From Rhodoferax sp. PAMC 29310 (GTDB taxonomy: Bacteria; Pseudomonadota; Gammaproteobacteria; Burkholderiales; Burkholderiaceae_C): a DNA stretch of 64,000 bases. The stretch's first letter is position 1; every line of letters begins with the position of its first letter. The position numbers and the translations under genes were made by a program. The stretch is from the NCBI RefSeq assembly GCF_017948265.1, contig NZ_CP072852.1, forward strand, positions 4,216,001 through 4,280,000, in the 5' to 3' direction. The notes below the pieces were generated by a model that was not told the DNA's origin, ran no database searches, and saw only the letters and a list, made by a program, of their open reading frames with translations. Shown here one piece after another: positions 35,490 to 44,055 of the stretch.

Positions 35490-36726
35490 CTTTGAACCCA
35501 CCGTGCAAGCAGCGCGAGAGCGCTTGGACGCCGTGCGGCCTGACGACTATGCCAGCACCCGAAATGCATTGGATGGCGCTGTCACCCGGCTGTCGCCTTA
35601 CCTCACGCACGGGCTATTGAGCCTGACCGAGGTTTATAACGCGGTCCACGCGCGCCATGCGCTGCAGCCCCAACACAAGCTGGTGTTTGAACTGGGCTGG
35701 CGCGCCTACTACCGCCACGTCTGGGCGCACTTAGGCGAGGGTATCCACCAGTCGATACACCCCGGGTTGTTGCTCGACAACGCTTACCAATCCGAGATGC
35801 CACTGGACGTGTTGGAGGCGCGTACCGGCATCCCTGCGATTGACTTAGCCGTGCGCGAACTTTATGAAACCGGCTACATCCACAACCATGCCCGCATGTG
35901 GCTGGCCAGCTATGTGGTGCATTTGCGCAAAGTGCACTGGCACGCCGGTGCGCAGTGGATGCTGGGCTATTTACTCGATGGTGACCAAGCCAGCAACCAT
36001 TTGAGCTGGCAATGGGTGGCGGGCACGGGCAGCAGCAAACCCTATCTGTTCAACGCCGATAACGTTGCCAAATATGCGCCTGAGCCTTGGCACAGTCCCG
36101 GCACGGGGATCGATACTTCTTACGAGGCCATGGACGCGTTGGCGCGCGGCACGCAGCCCCTTTATTTGCGCCACGATGCGCGTCAAGCCGGCGCGGGTTT
36201 TATCCCTCCCGCGTTATATACGTCGCCGTTGTTGTGTGATGGGGCGGGTGGGGACGATGTCCGTGCTGCCTGGCGTGTACCCGATGCCCTGTCTGGGCAG
36301 GCGTTGGCAGGCCGCCCTGTGTGGTTGCATCACCCTTGGGCGCTAGCGTCCGCTGACACCTCAGGATTCGACGATGTGCTCCACATTGGGGTGGGGTTGG
36401 AGGGTTGCCAAAGCGACAGCCCTTGGAGCGCGCGACGCTGGGATTTCGTGACTCACGGCTTGGCGGCGCAAACCACGTCCACCTTGGCGTTGTGGTGGGG
36501 CAGCGTGGAACAAATCGCCCAAGCGCTGCAACACGCGGCGTCAGTGCGCTGGCAGCCCGACCCACATGTGGACGGGGCACTTGGACAAATGCAAATGCTG
36601 TTGAAAGAGGTCAACCCCCAGTGCGATGTGGGTCCACAGGCATCGGTTTGCCTATTTGAGCCGGTGGAGAAGTACTGCCGGAGTTTTTCTGAGTGGTGGA
36701 AAAAAACCCGACTCACCGGCACGTAA
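35482..36726 (+). CDS. FAD-binding photolyase-domain protein with unusual C-terminal extension
   Basis: A 414-residue protein that lacks the N-terminal antenna domain of photolyases and starts within the FAD-binding domain (TRLSPYLTHGLLSLTEVY, FELGWRAYYRHVW, GYIHNHARMWLASYVVH, DGDQASNHLSWQWVAGTGS). After about residue 250 it continues with a distinct region of some 160 residues (DVLHIGVGLEG, TTSTLALWWGSVEQIA, CRSFSEWWKK) that I cannot assign. A decayed copy of that last part is at 52995-53385. It may be a light-sensing or repair-associated flavoprotein. It is the last gene of the overlapping run. Confidence 0.8.
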   Translation: MPNFEPTVQAARERLDAVRPDDYASTRNALDGAVTRLSPYLTHGLLSLTEVYNAVHARHALQPQHKLVFELGWRAYYRHVWAHLGEGIHQSIHPGLLLDNAYQSEMPLDVLEARTGIPAIDLAVRELYETGYIHNHARMWLASYVVHLRKVHWHAGAQWMLGYLLDGDQASNHLSWQWVAGTGSSKPYLFNADNVAKYAPEPWHSPGTGIDTSYEAMDALARGTQPLYLRHDARQAGAGFIPPALYTSPLLCDGAGGDDVRAAWRVPDALSGQALAGRPVWLHHPWALASADTSGFDDVLHIGVGLEGCQSDSPWSARRWDFVTHGLAAQTTSTLALWWGSVEQIAQALQHAASVRWQPDPHVDGALGQMQMLLKEVNPQCDVGPQASVCLFEPVEKYCRSFSEWWKKTRLTGT

Positions 36727-36772
36727 AAGAAGAGTCCTCGCTGCGCGTCCGTTCAAGCGAGGCGCTGCGGCC

Positions 36773-37402
36773 TCAGGGTGCCAGCGGAATGTGGACTTCG
36801 TTGCGACGCATGAACCAAAGTGTCCACGGTGGGTTGTAGCGTGCCAACTCTGGGGCCCCACTTGCGCGCAAGGCGTTTTTGTCGATGAAGGTGTTGAGTT
36901 CAGCGGTTCTCTTGGCGACATCGTCTTCATTCGCCAAGCCAGAAAACGTGACCACCGCGTAGCGCGCAGGTGGCAGCTCTAGCAATTGAACTTTGGCGTT
37001 ATTCGGTGTGGGCAAGGTGTCCAGCGTGAATTTTGAGGGCATGATGAAGCGAACCGTCCACCCCTCAGCGCCGCCCGGAATGGCCGTTTGTATCACCGGC
37101 GCGGTCATGGCAATGGTCTGGCTGCCTGGCTGAGACTGCACCACCGGTGCCGTCATGGCAATGCTTTGGCGCTGGGTGTTGCCTCCAAAAATATAACCCG
37201 CCAACAGCTTGAATCCTGCGCGCGACGCTTCGTCTTGCGTGCCGGTCACGCTGACTTGGGCTGCCACCAGAGCGGGGTAGCTGCGCACCTCAAAGGCCCC
37301 CTCTTTGAGATTGGAGGTGAATTTGGGTTCTTCGGTTGCCACGGCGGATCCTGCGGCGAGCGTGAATAGAAAAAAGAGGGAGAGGGTGAGCGTGTTTTTC
37401 AT
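36773..37402 (-). CDS. SOUL-family heme-binding protein, periplasmic
   Basis: A 209-residue protein with a signal peptide (cut near GSAVA), then a SOUL/HEBP domain: FEVRSYPALVAAQV, AGFKLLAGYIFGGN, the repeated IAMTAPV and FIMPSKFTLDTLP, and ARYAVVTFSG. SOUL proteins bind heme or porphyrins. Gene order is convergent with the photolyase run and divergent from the SixA-like gene, so it is likely transcribed alone. Confidence 0.85.
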   Translation of the reverse strand: MKNTLTLSLFFLFTLAAGSAVATEEPKFTSNLKEGAFEVRSYPALVAAQVSVTGTQDEASRAGFKLLAGYIFGGNTQRQSIAMTAPVVQSQPGSQTIAMTAPVIQTAIPGGAEGWTVRFIMPSKFTLDTLPTPNNAKVQLLELPPARYAVVTFSGLANEDDVAKRTAELNTFIDKNALRASGAPELARYNPPWTLWFMRRNEVHIPLAP

Positions 37403-37612
37403 TGAACGGGTTCCTTTTGCAGTGCGACTTCATCATGCCGGATCTGGGCCACTAAGTATGTTCCTTAGCGCACACAGGGGCTGGTCAAATACCAAGCCTA
37501 TTTTTGCGCCACTGGCTGTGCACATCACGTCAGCGACTTCATTTAACGCTAATTTGAAGGGGTATCGCCGTGCATCCGCTCAACACCTTCTTAAAATGAA
37601 AAAATAGAACGC

Positions 37613-38176
37613 ATGAAAGCTCATCGACACGCTATTTCCTACTTTGTCTCTATGGTGATGGTCTGGGCAAGCGTGCAGCCGGTCTTGGCCCAAGCCCATG
37701 GCGCAGCCCTTATGCCCGGTAGCGTCGTGTTGATGCGCCATGCTTTGGCCCCTGGAGTGGGCGATCCTGAAAATGTCGACTTGAACGACTGCCGAACTCA
37801 GCGCAACCTTAGCGAAGAGGGACGCGCACAAGCGAAACGAATAGGTCAGTTTTTTCGGCAACAAACCGTGCCAGTGACGGCAGTTTGGTCGTCCCAATGG
37901 TGTCGAACTCGGGAAACGGCAGACTTGGCTTTTCCCGCACTGCGCATCGACCAACAGGCCTTTAATTCTTTCTTTGGCGCGCCTGATGCCGCGCCCGTCC
38001 AAACGAGTGAAGCCAGAGCGCTGCTGGAGGCTTGGCGTGGTGATGGGCTGTTGGTGGTTGTCACTCATCAAGTGAATATCACCGCGTTGACCGGCGTGGT
38101 GCCCGCGTCTGGCGAGGCGGTGGTGCTTCGCCGTCAAGCCGGCCAATGGGTGGCTGCCGGTCGAATTTCGCCCTAA
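37613..38176 (+). CDS. SixA-like histidine phosphatase, exported
   Basis: A 187-residue protein: a signal peptide (to about VLAQA), then a histidine phosphatase domain with the catalytic VLMRHALAPGVGDP, RNLSEEGRAQAKRIG, SSQWCRTRETA and a second histidine in VVVTHQVNITAL. The arginine-histidine-alanine motif and small size match periplasmic SixA-like members. The substrate is unknown. Confidence 0.8.
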   Translation: MKAHRHAISYFVSMVMVWASVQPVLAQAHGAALMPGSVVLMRHALAPGVGDPENVDLNDCRTQRNLSEEGRAQAKRIGQFFRQQTVPVTAVWSSQWCRTRETADLAFPALRIDQQAFNSFFGAPDAAPVQTSEARALLEAWRGDGLLVVVTHQVNITALTGVVPASGEAVVLRRQAGQWVAAGRISP

Positions 38177-38191
38177 AGGGATGGCCTTTTC

Positions 38192-39106
38192 TCAGATCCG
38201 TTTTGCCAACCAAACACCCACATGGGAACCCGCATTAATGGCTTGGCACCACAAGCGAACCGCCCATCCTTGGGGCTTAAGTTGGCGCAAATGGCCTTCT
38301 TCCAAGTGCTCTCGCTCATCTTGTTGGCATTCCATCAGCAGTTGATGAAGTGGGGCGTCGTCGGGGCGAGTGGCCAGCTTGTTGATCTGTTGCTGGTAGT
38401 GCTTGACCACAAAAGTTTCTATGGCCACCACCGTGGCAAACACGGCTTTGGACCCCACCAAGGCAGGCAAGGCCCCGACTATAAAACCAGCCACTTTCCA
38501 CAAAGGCAACAGCCAGCTTTGCTTGAGCGGGGGCAGCAAGGCGTTCATTGACTCCAAGTGCTGCTGCTCGGTGTGAATGTGGTGGGTGGCCAGTTCTCGC
38601 ACCTTCGCGTCTCGGCTGGCCCATAGCATGCCTTTGTACACTGCGACTGCACCCGTTTCGCCCGCATGATCAGAGCGCAAATCAGCCACCATGTCGGCGG
38701 GCAAATGCTTTACCGCAGCGGCGCGCGCCCACCGTTGAAGGTAGGGCCGAAAATGCAAAAACCCTCGGTACATCACTTCCAACACTGGGGTCACGCCAGG
38801 CAAACGACCCACGCGACCCAACCAACGCCAGCCGGGCAGGGTCAGCCATAGCGCCACAAAGGCGGCCGCACCACTGAGCATGCGCCCGTCTTTATCGCGC
38901 ACATGAAACCGTGCCATCAAACGGACTTGCTCCTCAGGACTCATGCCCGCCTGGTTTTGGCTCACATCCAGCCAGTGCACAGGCTCCAGTGGGCGCAGCG
39001 ACTGGTAGAGACTAATTTCACTGCGGCACAGTGGGCACGCTCCGTCAAACATCACGGTGAGTCCGTCACATTCGGGGGGGGCCTTGTTGCGGGGTGGTGT
39101 GTTCAT
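38192..39106 (-). CDS. coq7: fused DCC thiol oxidoreductase-like domain and Coq7 demethoxyubiquinone hydroxylase
   Basis: A 304-residue fusion. Residues about 15-130 are a DCC/DUF393 domain with the MFDGACPLCRSEISLY redox motif. Residues about 145-304 are a Coq7 di-iron hydroxylase with DHAGETGAVAVYKG, the EQQH and EREH iron-ligand motifs and a matching metal-binding helix (IETFVVKHY). Coq7 performs the last hydroxylation of ubiquinone synthesis. The ATG at 39106 overlaps the DUF4149 stop; an in-frame ATG at 39181 lies inside that gene. Why a thioredoxin-like DCC domain is fused is unclear; it might assist redox or protein maintenance. Confidence 0.85.
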   Translation of the reverse strand: MNTPPRNKAPPECDGLTVMFDGACPLCRSEISLYQSLRPLEPVHWLDVSQNQAGMSPEEQVRLMARFHVRDKDGRMLSGAAAFVALWLTLPGWRWLGRVGRLPGVTPVLEVMYRGFLHFRPYLQRWARAAAVKHLPADMVADLRSDHAGETGAVAVYKGMLWASRDAKVRELATHHIHTEQQHLESMNALLPPLKQSWLLPLWKVAGFIVGALPALVGSKAVFATVVAIETFVVKHYQQQINKLATRPDDAPLHQLLMECQQDEREHLEEGHLRQLKPQGWAVRLWCQAINAGSHVGVWLAKRI

Positions 39107-39498
39107 GTCACCTGCCCCGACGGCACGAGCAGCCAAATAAAAGTGACCAGCTGCACCATATTGAGTCCCACGCTGGTCCAATGCAGGCGCTTGAACGCAG
39201 TTCCTTGTTTGTCATCGCGGGCGCGATTGATGCGCGGGGTGAGCCAGAAGCAGCTGAAAAAGAAAATCAAGGTGCAGGTCAGCAGAGCTACTTGATGCAG
39301 GAGCGTCGTTGCACCCAGTGTGGCGACCGCTGTGGTGACCCCCAGAAAGAAAAAATACTTGGGAAAGAACTTGCGCACATAGGCTGCCGACCACTCAGGC
39401 GGCAGCGCGGTAAATACAGTGGGTGCGACTGCGACCGTAAAAAAAACCATGATGCCCATGTTGGCCGCCACCAAAATGTGACTTAGATACGGCCACAT
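39103..39498 (-). CDS. DUF4149-like membrane protein
   Basis: A 131-residue protein with four predicted membrane helices (VAANMGIMVFFTVAVAPTVF, a FFPKYFFFLGVTTAVATL segment, and two more), a conserved pattern of the DUF4149 family. Its stop overlaps the DCC-Coq7 start as ATGA, implying co-expression with a ubiquinone synthesis enzyme. The function is unknown. Confidence 0.75.
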   Translation of the reverse strand: MWPYLSHILVAANMGIMVFFTVAVAPTVFTALPPEWSAAYVRKFFPKYFFFLGVTTAVATLGATTLLHQVALLTCTLIFFFSCFWLTPRINRARDDKQGTAFKRLHWTSVGLNMVQLVTFIWLLVPSGQVT

Positions 39499-39645
39499 CA
39501 GAGGCGCCCTCGAGTGACAAAGGGAGTGGTTAAAGTGGCTTGGAGGCAGGGTGCTGACGAGGACATGATGCGTATTGGATTAAAGCCAGAACATGCTGGT
39601 ATCTGTTTGTATCGCAACACCACCAGCCACGCTGCCAACGGGGGT

Positions 39646-40215
39646 TTAGGGCACCCGCCATTCCCAGCGGTCAGCGCTGAAAACGGCGCGTCGATGCCCG
39701 CTGCGCGCCAGTTCTAACCAATCTATTTCTTGCACTTGCAACGTGATGAGCGCCAAGTGGTGAGGCGACTGAGCAACCGCATCGGCGGTACTGATCGTGT
39801 TTGCTGTGGGCAAGGCATCGCCCGGCGCGCGCCTAGACAGGTAATCGCCCGCAGCAGCAGATTGGCTCACGCGCGTCCACACCGCATCCACTTCTGGCCC
39901 AGTGCGCTGCACCGTGGCCAGCGTGCGCACCCTGAGTTGCCAACTCAGCCGCGTGCTCCAAAACACCAGCGTGGCGTGTGGAGAGGCTGCCAGCTCCGCC
40001 ACTTTAGGGCTGCGGTTATCGGTGTAGATTTGCAGTTTTGAAAGTTGACTGTCGGCCTGTCGGAGCACCACCGTGCGAGCTTGGGGGGCGTGGTCTGTGT
40101 CTACGGTGGCCAGCACGGGCGTGCGCCACTCGTGATGCCGGTCTTGCGTGGCACGCTGCAACTCGATTCCAATGCGATGGCGAATATCAGGTTCGGTCAG
40201 GAGCAGCGTTTCCAA
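39646..40215 (-). CDS. pyridoxamine 5'-phosphate oxidase-like flavoprotein
   Basis: A 189-residue FMN split-barrel protein of the PNPOx-like group, with ARTVVLRQADSQLSKLQIYTDNRSPKVAEL and WQLRVRTLATV. It resembles the N-terminal region of PdxH and the general pyridoxamine oxidase-related family, but it lacks the full PdxH C-terminus, so the substrate is uncertain. I chose a TTG start at 40215 because GAGGA lies six bases before it; in-frame upstream sequence to 40338 looks non-coding. Confidence 0.72.
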   Translation of the reverse strand: METLLLTEPDIRHRIGIELQRATQDRHHEWRTPVLATVDTDHAPQARTVVLRQADSQLSKLQIYTDNRSPKVAELAASPHATLVFWSTRLSWQLRVRTLATVQRTGPEVDAVWTRVSQSAAAGDYLSRRAPGDALPTANTISTADAVAQSPHHLALITLQVQEIDWLELARSGHRRAVFSADRWEWRVP

Positions 40216-40363
40216 AGGTATTTCCTCAATGGGAGCCCTGTGAAAGCAATTTTTTGATGATAGCGATGGATGCGAGTCGGTGAAGATTAAGGGGCAAATG
40301 CCAATTGAATAGACGGACTCAAATAGAACACCACCCAAAGGATGATCGTAAGCTTGGGATGAG

Positions 40364-40426
40364 CAAATTTACTCTCAATTTGATAGCTGCTCGCGCAATT
40401 AAATCAGGGGCTAGAGGCCGATTTGG
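40364..40426 (+). repeat. dispersed intergenic repeat (Comamonadaceae type)
   Basis: Carries TTTGATAGCTGCTCGCGCA and GGGGCTAGAGGCC, matching the copy at 30363-30425 in the same order with the same spacing. Confidence 0.65.
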
Positions 40427-40610
40427 TTTAAATTTTGTACCTGCTCAGGTATCTCAAAGTAGGTCGAGCGACGCCTTCGGCTAACCCGATCGACTAAAAA
40501 TGGCAAACCTTCGTCGTTATTTGTTCTGAGGTGGCGGTTGTTTGGATCTCTGATGCCTGCTGCACCTGCGTTAGTAGCTACTCAATGAGCAGCAATTTTT
40601 GCGCTGTAAC

Positions 40611-40675
40611 CCCCACTCTCTCCCCAACCCTCTTTCGCCCGGCGGGGCGAGAGAGGGCGGGGGGCGTGAGTGGGG
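40611..40675. repeat. large GC-rich imperfect inverted repeat
   Basis: Outer arms CCCCACTC and GAGTGGGG and inner arms CCCTCTTTCGCCC and GGGCGAGAGAGGG (one mismatch) can form a long stem. It is non-coding and resembles dispersed extragenic palindromes; its role is unknown. Confidence 0.65.
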
Positions 40676-40889
40676 AGAAACTCCCGAGAATCGCTGCGCC
40701 GCAAGCACCACTGACACAACAAGCACAAAGGCCACAACGGCCCTCATTGGCACCCATCACCTCAAACCGAACTGAAGCCAAAGCATTCTTTGACTTGCGT
40801 CACCCGACAGCGGTGGAGGGCGGTTTTTTTATAAGTTGCGGAGACACTCGCCTGCTTGTGACCGGTTCGCGCAGCAAAGGTTGCGCGCG

Positions 40890-41498
40890 CTATTTCACAA
40901 ACTGTTTGTCCAGCTTGCGCGCCAAGGTGCGCCGGTGCATGCCTAGGCGGCGCGCTGTTTCCGAGATGTTGAAACCAGTCTCAGCAAGTATTTCGTGAAT
41001 TCGTTCCCACTCTAACGTTTTGATAGAGGTGGGTCGGTTGGTTAACTCGACCTCAATGTTGCCCGCCGCGCGTGTGAACGCGGCTTCGATGTCGTCGGTG
41101 TTTGACGGCTTCGCCAGGTAGTGACAAGCGCCCAGTTTGACGGCTTCGACGGCAGTGGCAATGCTGGCAAAACCAGTGAGTACCACAATGAGCATGTCAG
41201 CGTTGTGCGCGTGCAGCGTTTGCACGCAGGCCAGCCCCGAGGCTTCGCCGTTGAGTTTGAGGTCCACCACCGCAAACTCAGGGTGGCTGTGAAACAATAT
41301 TTTTTTGACCTCGTCGTGACTGCTGGCGTGTTGCACGGCGTAGCCCCGGCGTTCAAACGATCGGGCCAGGGTGCGGGCAAAGGCGGCGTCGTCCTCGACG
41401 ATGAGCAGCGTGGGACTGTCGTCGTCCGCAAGCAACACGTCTGCGGCAAATATCGTGGGTTCATCGGCCAGAACAGGCTTGGGGGTTTTAGCGCTCAT
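40890..41498 (-). CDS. regA: RegA/PrrA-type global redox response regulator
   Basis: A 202-residue response regulator. The receiver domain has LLIVEDDAAFARTLARSFERRGY and phosphoacceptor Asp79 in FAVVDLKLNG; a proline/glycine linker is followed by a Fis-type helix-turn-helix (GFNISETARRLGMHRRTLARKL). This is the RegA/PrrA/ActR layout. It starts 11 bases inside the end of regB. RegBA adjusts respiration, carbon fixation and other redox-linked functions to oxygen and quinone status. Its location at the end of the cyo operon couples regulation to oxidase expression. Confidence 0.9.
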   Translation of the reverse strand: MSAKTPKPVLADEPTIFAADVLLADDDSPTLLIVEDDAAFARTLARSFERRGYAVQHASSHDEVKKILFHSHPEFAVVDLKLNGEASGLACVQTLHAHNADMLIVVLTGFASIATAVEAVKLGACHYLAKPSNTDDIEAAFTRAAGNIEVELTNRPTSIKTLEWERIHEILAETGFNISETARRLGMHRRTLARKLDKQFVK

Positions 41499-42873
41499 AA
41501 GATGTCTCGTCGGTTACGTCTGGCAACACCATGGCGGCTAAAGGCAGCTTGATGGTGACACACGCGCCCCCTTGCGTCGGGTTAGAGGCAGTGACTTCAC
41601 CACCTAGCGTGCGCGCCACATTGACGACTAAAAAAAGACCCAAACCGCCGCCGGGTCGACCCTTGCTGGAGTTGTAAGGTTTGCCAAATTGCGCCAGGGT
41701 GGCAGGTGAAAATCCGGGTCCCCGGTCGGTAAAGCGCAGCACTAAATTGCCGCCTTCACGCGACACAGCCAAATGCAGCCATTGGCCGGAGGATTCAACC
41801 GCGTTGTCCAGCACATTGAAAATCATTTGCTTGACAGCCGAGTCAGACACCACGGGCATATCCTGGCCAAACTGGTTGACGTAATGCAGGGCGGAGCGCA
41901 CGCGGGTGTGTCGCCACTCTTCGACCAAACTGTTCATGAACGTGGTGATGGTGGTGGCGGACGACGACTCGCCTCTCGTCTCACCCGCTGACAGCAAAAT
42001 GCCGCTGACGATGGTTTTGCAGCGCTGAAGCTGGGTTTCCATTTCAGTGACCTCTTGCAGCAGTTCGGTGTCTTTGGTGAAAGCGGGCATGCGCCTCCAG
42101 TCGCCCAAGATGACGGCCAGCGTGGCCAGCGGCGTACCCAGCTCATGCGCCGCACCGCTGGCAAGCAGGCCCATGCGAATGATGTGTTCTTCTTCTGCGG
42201 CGCGCTGGCGCAAGCCCGCCAGGTGCGCGTCCTGTTCGCGCAGATTTTTGTTGATACGGGTGATGAAGGTCACCAGCAACACAGCATTCAAGACAAAGCA
42301 GATCAGCGTGCCCTGGATGTACAGACTGGAAAGCCCATGGTCATGGTCTGGTGGCAACGCCAGCGGGTGTGCAAAGCCTGCTAGTGCGGCAAAGCAGGTG
42401 GCGGTGATGGCAAACAAGCTCCACACAAACGATGGCTTCAGAAGCACCGCTCCCAGTGTGACCTGCAGCAAGTACAAAAATACAAACGGGTTGCTGGCGC
42501 CACCGCTCAAGTAAAGCTGCGCGGTGAGCATGGCGACATCCACCAGCAGCGACACGAACAATTCGGTTTGGCTGAAGGTACTGCGGGTGCGCCAGCGCAG
42601 CAGGCTGATGACATTGAAGGCCAGCAAGATACCCAGTGCCACCAGCATTATGCGAATGGGCAGCTCGATGCCCAGGCCGTAAAACGCAAATTCGATGGTG
42701 GCAATTTGCCCAATGACGGCGATCCAGCGCAGCTGGATCAGCAAGTGCATGTTTTTGCGACCCGTTTCGTCGTTCAGATCGCCCGACAACTGCTCAGCCT
42801 CACCCAGTCTGCGGTAGTGGCGGGGGGCGTTGGCAGGCTCAGTCTGCGGCAGGGGGGCTGAGAGGGGGCTCAT
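41488..42873 (-). CDS. regB: RegB/PrrB-type redox sensor histidine kinase
   Basis: A 461-residue membrane kinase. It has six N-terminal membrane helices with the quinone-related GGASNPF motif near residue 125, the H-box SGAAHELGTPLA with His243, the redox cysteine in LQRCKTIVSGIL (Cys285), and C-terminal N, G1 and G2 boxes (NVLDNAVESS, DRGPGFSP, GGGLGLFLVV). These are RegB hallmarks. The ATG at 42873 is preceded by a GGAAAG stretch. It overlaps the end of the SURF1 gene by 35 bases. Confidence 0.9.
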   Translation of the reverse strand: MSPLSAPLPQTEPANAPRHYRRLGEAEQLSGDLNDETGRKNMHLLIQLRWIAVIGQIATIEFAFYGLGIELPIRIMLVALGILLAFNVISLLRWRTRSTFSQTELFVSLLVDVAMLTAQLYLSGGASNPFVFLYLLQVTLGAVLLKPSFVWSLFAITATCFAALAGFAHPLALPPDHDHGLSSLYIQGTLICFVLNAVLLVTFITRINKNLREQDAHLAGLRQRAAEEEHIIRMGLLASGAAHELGTPLATLAVILGDWRRMPAFTKDTELLQEVTEMETQLQRCKTIVSGILLSAGETRGESSSATTITTFMNSLVEEWRHTRVRSALHYVNQFGQDMPVVSDSAVKQMIFNVLDNAVESSGQWLHLAVSREGGNLVLRFTDRGPGFSPATLAQFGKPYNSSKGRPGGGLGLFLVVNVARTLGGEVTASNPTQGGACVTIKLPLAAMVLPDVTDETSYER

Positions 42874-43624
42874 GGTGCTTTCCATTGTGCAGCGCCAAGC
42901 GGATGGCTGCACCGGCCACCATCAATGCCAGTACATACCAGGTCATGGCATAGACAAGGTGGCTGTTGTGAAAGGCAATCACGGTGAGTCCACCGACCGG
43001 TGCGCCAGAGTCTGCGGGCGCTTCCGCAGCGGCTGCTTCGGCATCAACAAAATACGGCGCCACTTGGCGCAGGCCCTGCGCCTGGGCGATGGCTGCGACA
43101 TCGCGAGAAAACCATCGGTCTGCAGGGGGGTCATTGGTGCGCAAAAAACCACCGTTGGGCTCGGTCAGCCGCAAGAGGCCCGTGACTGTGACAGTGGCTT
43201 CGTCACTCGGCGCCGCGGTTTTTTTTGTTGCCGCTAACCACTGTGGCGGCACAAAGCCGCGGTTGATTAATACTACGTTGCCGTTTGACAACTGCAGCGG
43301 TGAGAGCAACCAATACCCGCTGCCAAGGACCGTGACGGCCTGAACGCGCACATCATGGCCAGACAAGAACTGACCGGTGAGTTGCACATGGCGGTATTCG
43401 TCGTTGGCCGCGTTCACACCCGACCAATCAGGTGAAGCAGGGGCTTCAACGGCGGGGGCCGTCACGCGTTGGTTCACTCGCTCAATCAAATCGAGCTTCC
43501 AGATGCGGCGTTGGACCTGCCAGGTGCCCAACGAAAAAAATCCGAAGAACAGCACCAGCGCACACAGTGTCCAGCCCCAACGCAGCGTCCGGCCTTGGGC
43601 GCTTCGCTGCAAAGGTGTGGTCAT
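42839..43624 (-). CDS. SURF1 family protein (oxidase assembly)
   Basis: A 261-residue protein with two membrane helices near the ends, the SURF1 signatures FFSLGTWQVQRRIWKL and the periplasmic VLINRGFVPPQW, plus the C-terminal YAMTWYVLALMVAG. SURF1 proteins assist heme-copper oxidase assembly. Its start overlaps the cyoD stop by four bases (ATGA), so it is part of the cyo transcript. Confidence 0.87.
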   Translation of the reverse strand: MTTPLQRSAQGRTLRWGWTLCALVLFFGFFSLGTWQVQRRIWKLDLIERVNQRVTAPAVEAPASPDWSGVNAANDEYRHVQLTGQFLSGHDVRVQAVTVLGSGYWLLSPLQLSNGNVVLINRGFVPPQWLAATKKTAAPSDEATVTVTGLLRLTEPNGGFLRTNDPPADRWFSRDVAAIAQAQGLRQVAPYFVDAEAAAAEAPADSGAPVGGLTVIAFHNSHLVYAMTWYVLALMVAGAAIRLALHNGKHHEPPLSPPAAD

Positions 43625-44055
43625 GGCATGTTCTTCATTTCATGCAGGGTGTGCGGCATCATGTTGTTGTTCAGGTGGTACATCACCCAAATGGACCCAC
43701 TGAGCATGATGACCAGCAACACCACGGTAAACGCCAGCGCCAGCAGCGACCAGCCGCCTTCCGAGCGCGTGTTCATGTGCAAGAAATAAACCATGTGAAC
43801 CACAATTTGCACAGCAGCAATCGCCAGAATCACCAGCCCGGTGATGTTCGAGTTCGGCAGCACTTTGCCCATCACGAGCCAGAATGGAATGACGGTGAGG
43901 ATGACCGCCAGCAAAAAGCCGGTCATGTACCCCTTGAAGGTGCTGTGGCTGGCCCCGCCGTGGTCGTCATCGTGATCATGGTCGTGCTCGTGTCCATGAT
44001 CCGTGTGGCCGGTAGGGTTCAAGTCCAATGCGTTGGTGTGGTGTGCAGAGCTCAT
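43621..44055 (-). CDS. cyoD: cytochrome o ubiquinol oxidase subunit IV
   Basis: A 144-residue protein: a His/Asp-rich N-terminal tail (about residues 15-35, a possible metal-binding stretch) and three membrane helices of the CyoD type (STFKGYMTGFLLAVILTVIPFW, ITGLVILAIAAVQIVVHMVYFLHM). It starts within the stop of cyoC. The His/Asp run is longer than I would expect for CyoD and is a variable feature. Confidence 0.88.
   Translation of the reverse strand: MSSAHHTNALDLNPTGHTDHGHEHDHDHDDDHGGASHSTFKGYMTGFLLAVILTVIPFWLVMGKVLPNSNITGLVILAIAAVQIVVHMVYFLHMNTRSEGGWSLLALAFTVVLLVIMLSGSIWVMYHLNNNMMPHTLHEMKNMP

Larger units (their letters stand above)
40216..40889 (+). other. about 670 bases of intergenic DNA with repeats
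   Basis: No supported gene. It contains a copy of the dispersed repeat (40364-40426) and a long GC-rich imperfect inverted repeat (40611-40675). Both are typical of intergenic DNA in this family. Confidence 0.6.
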
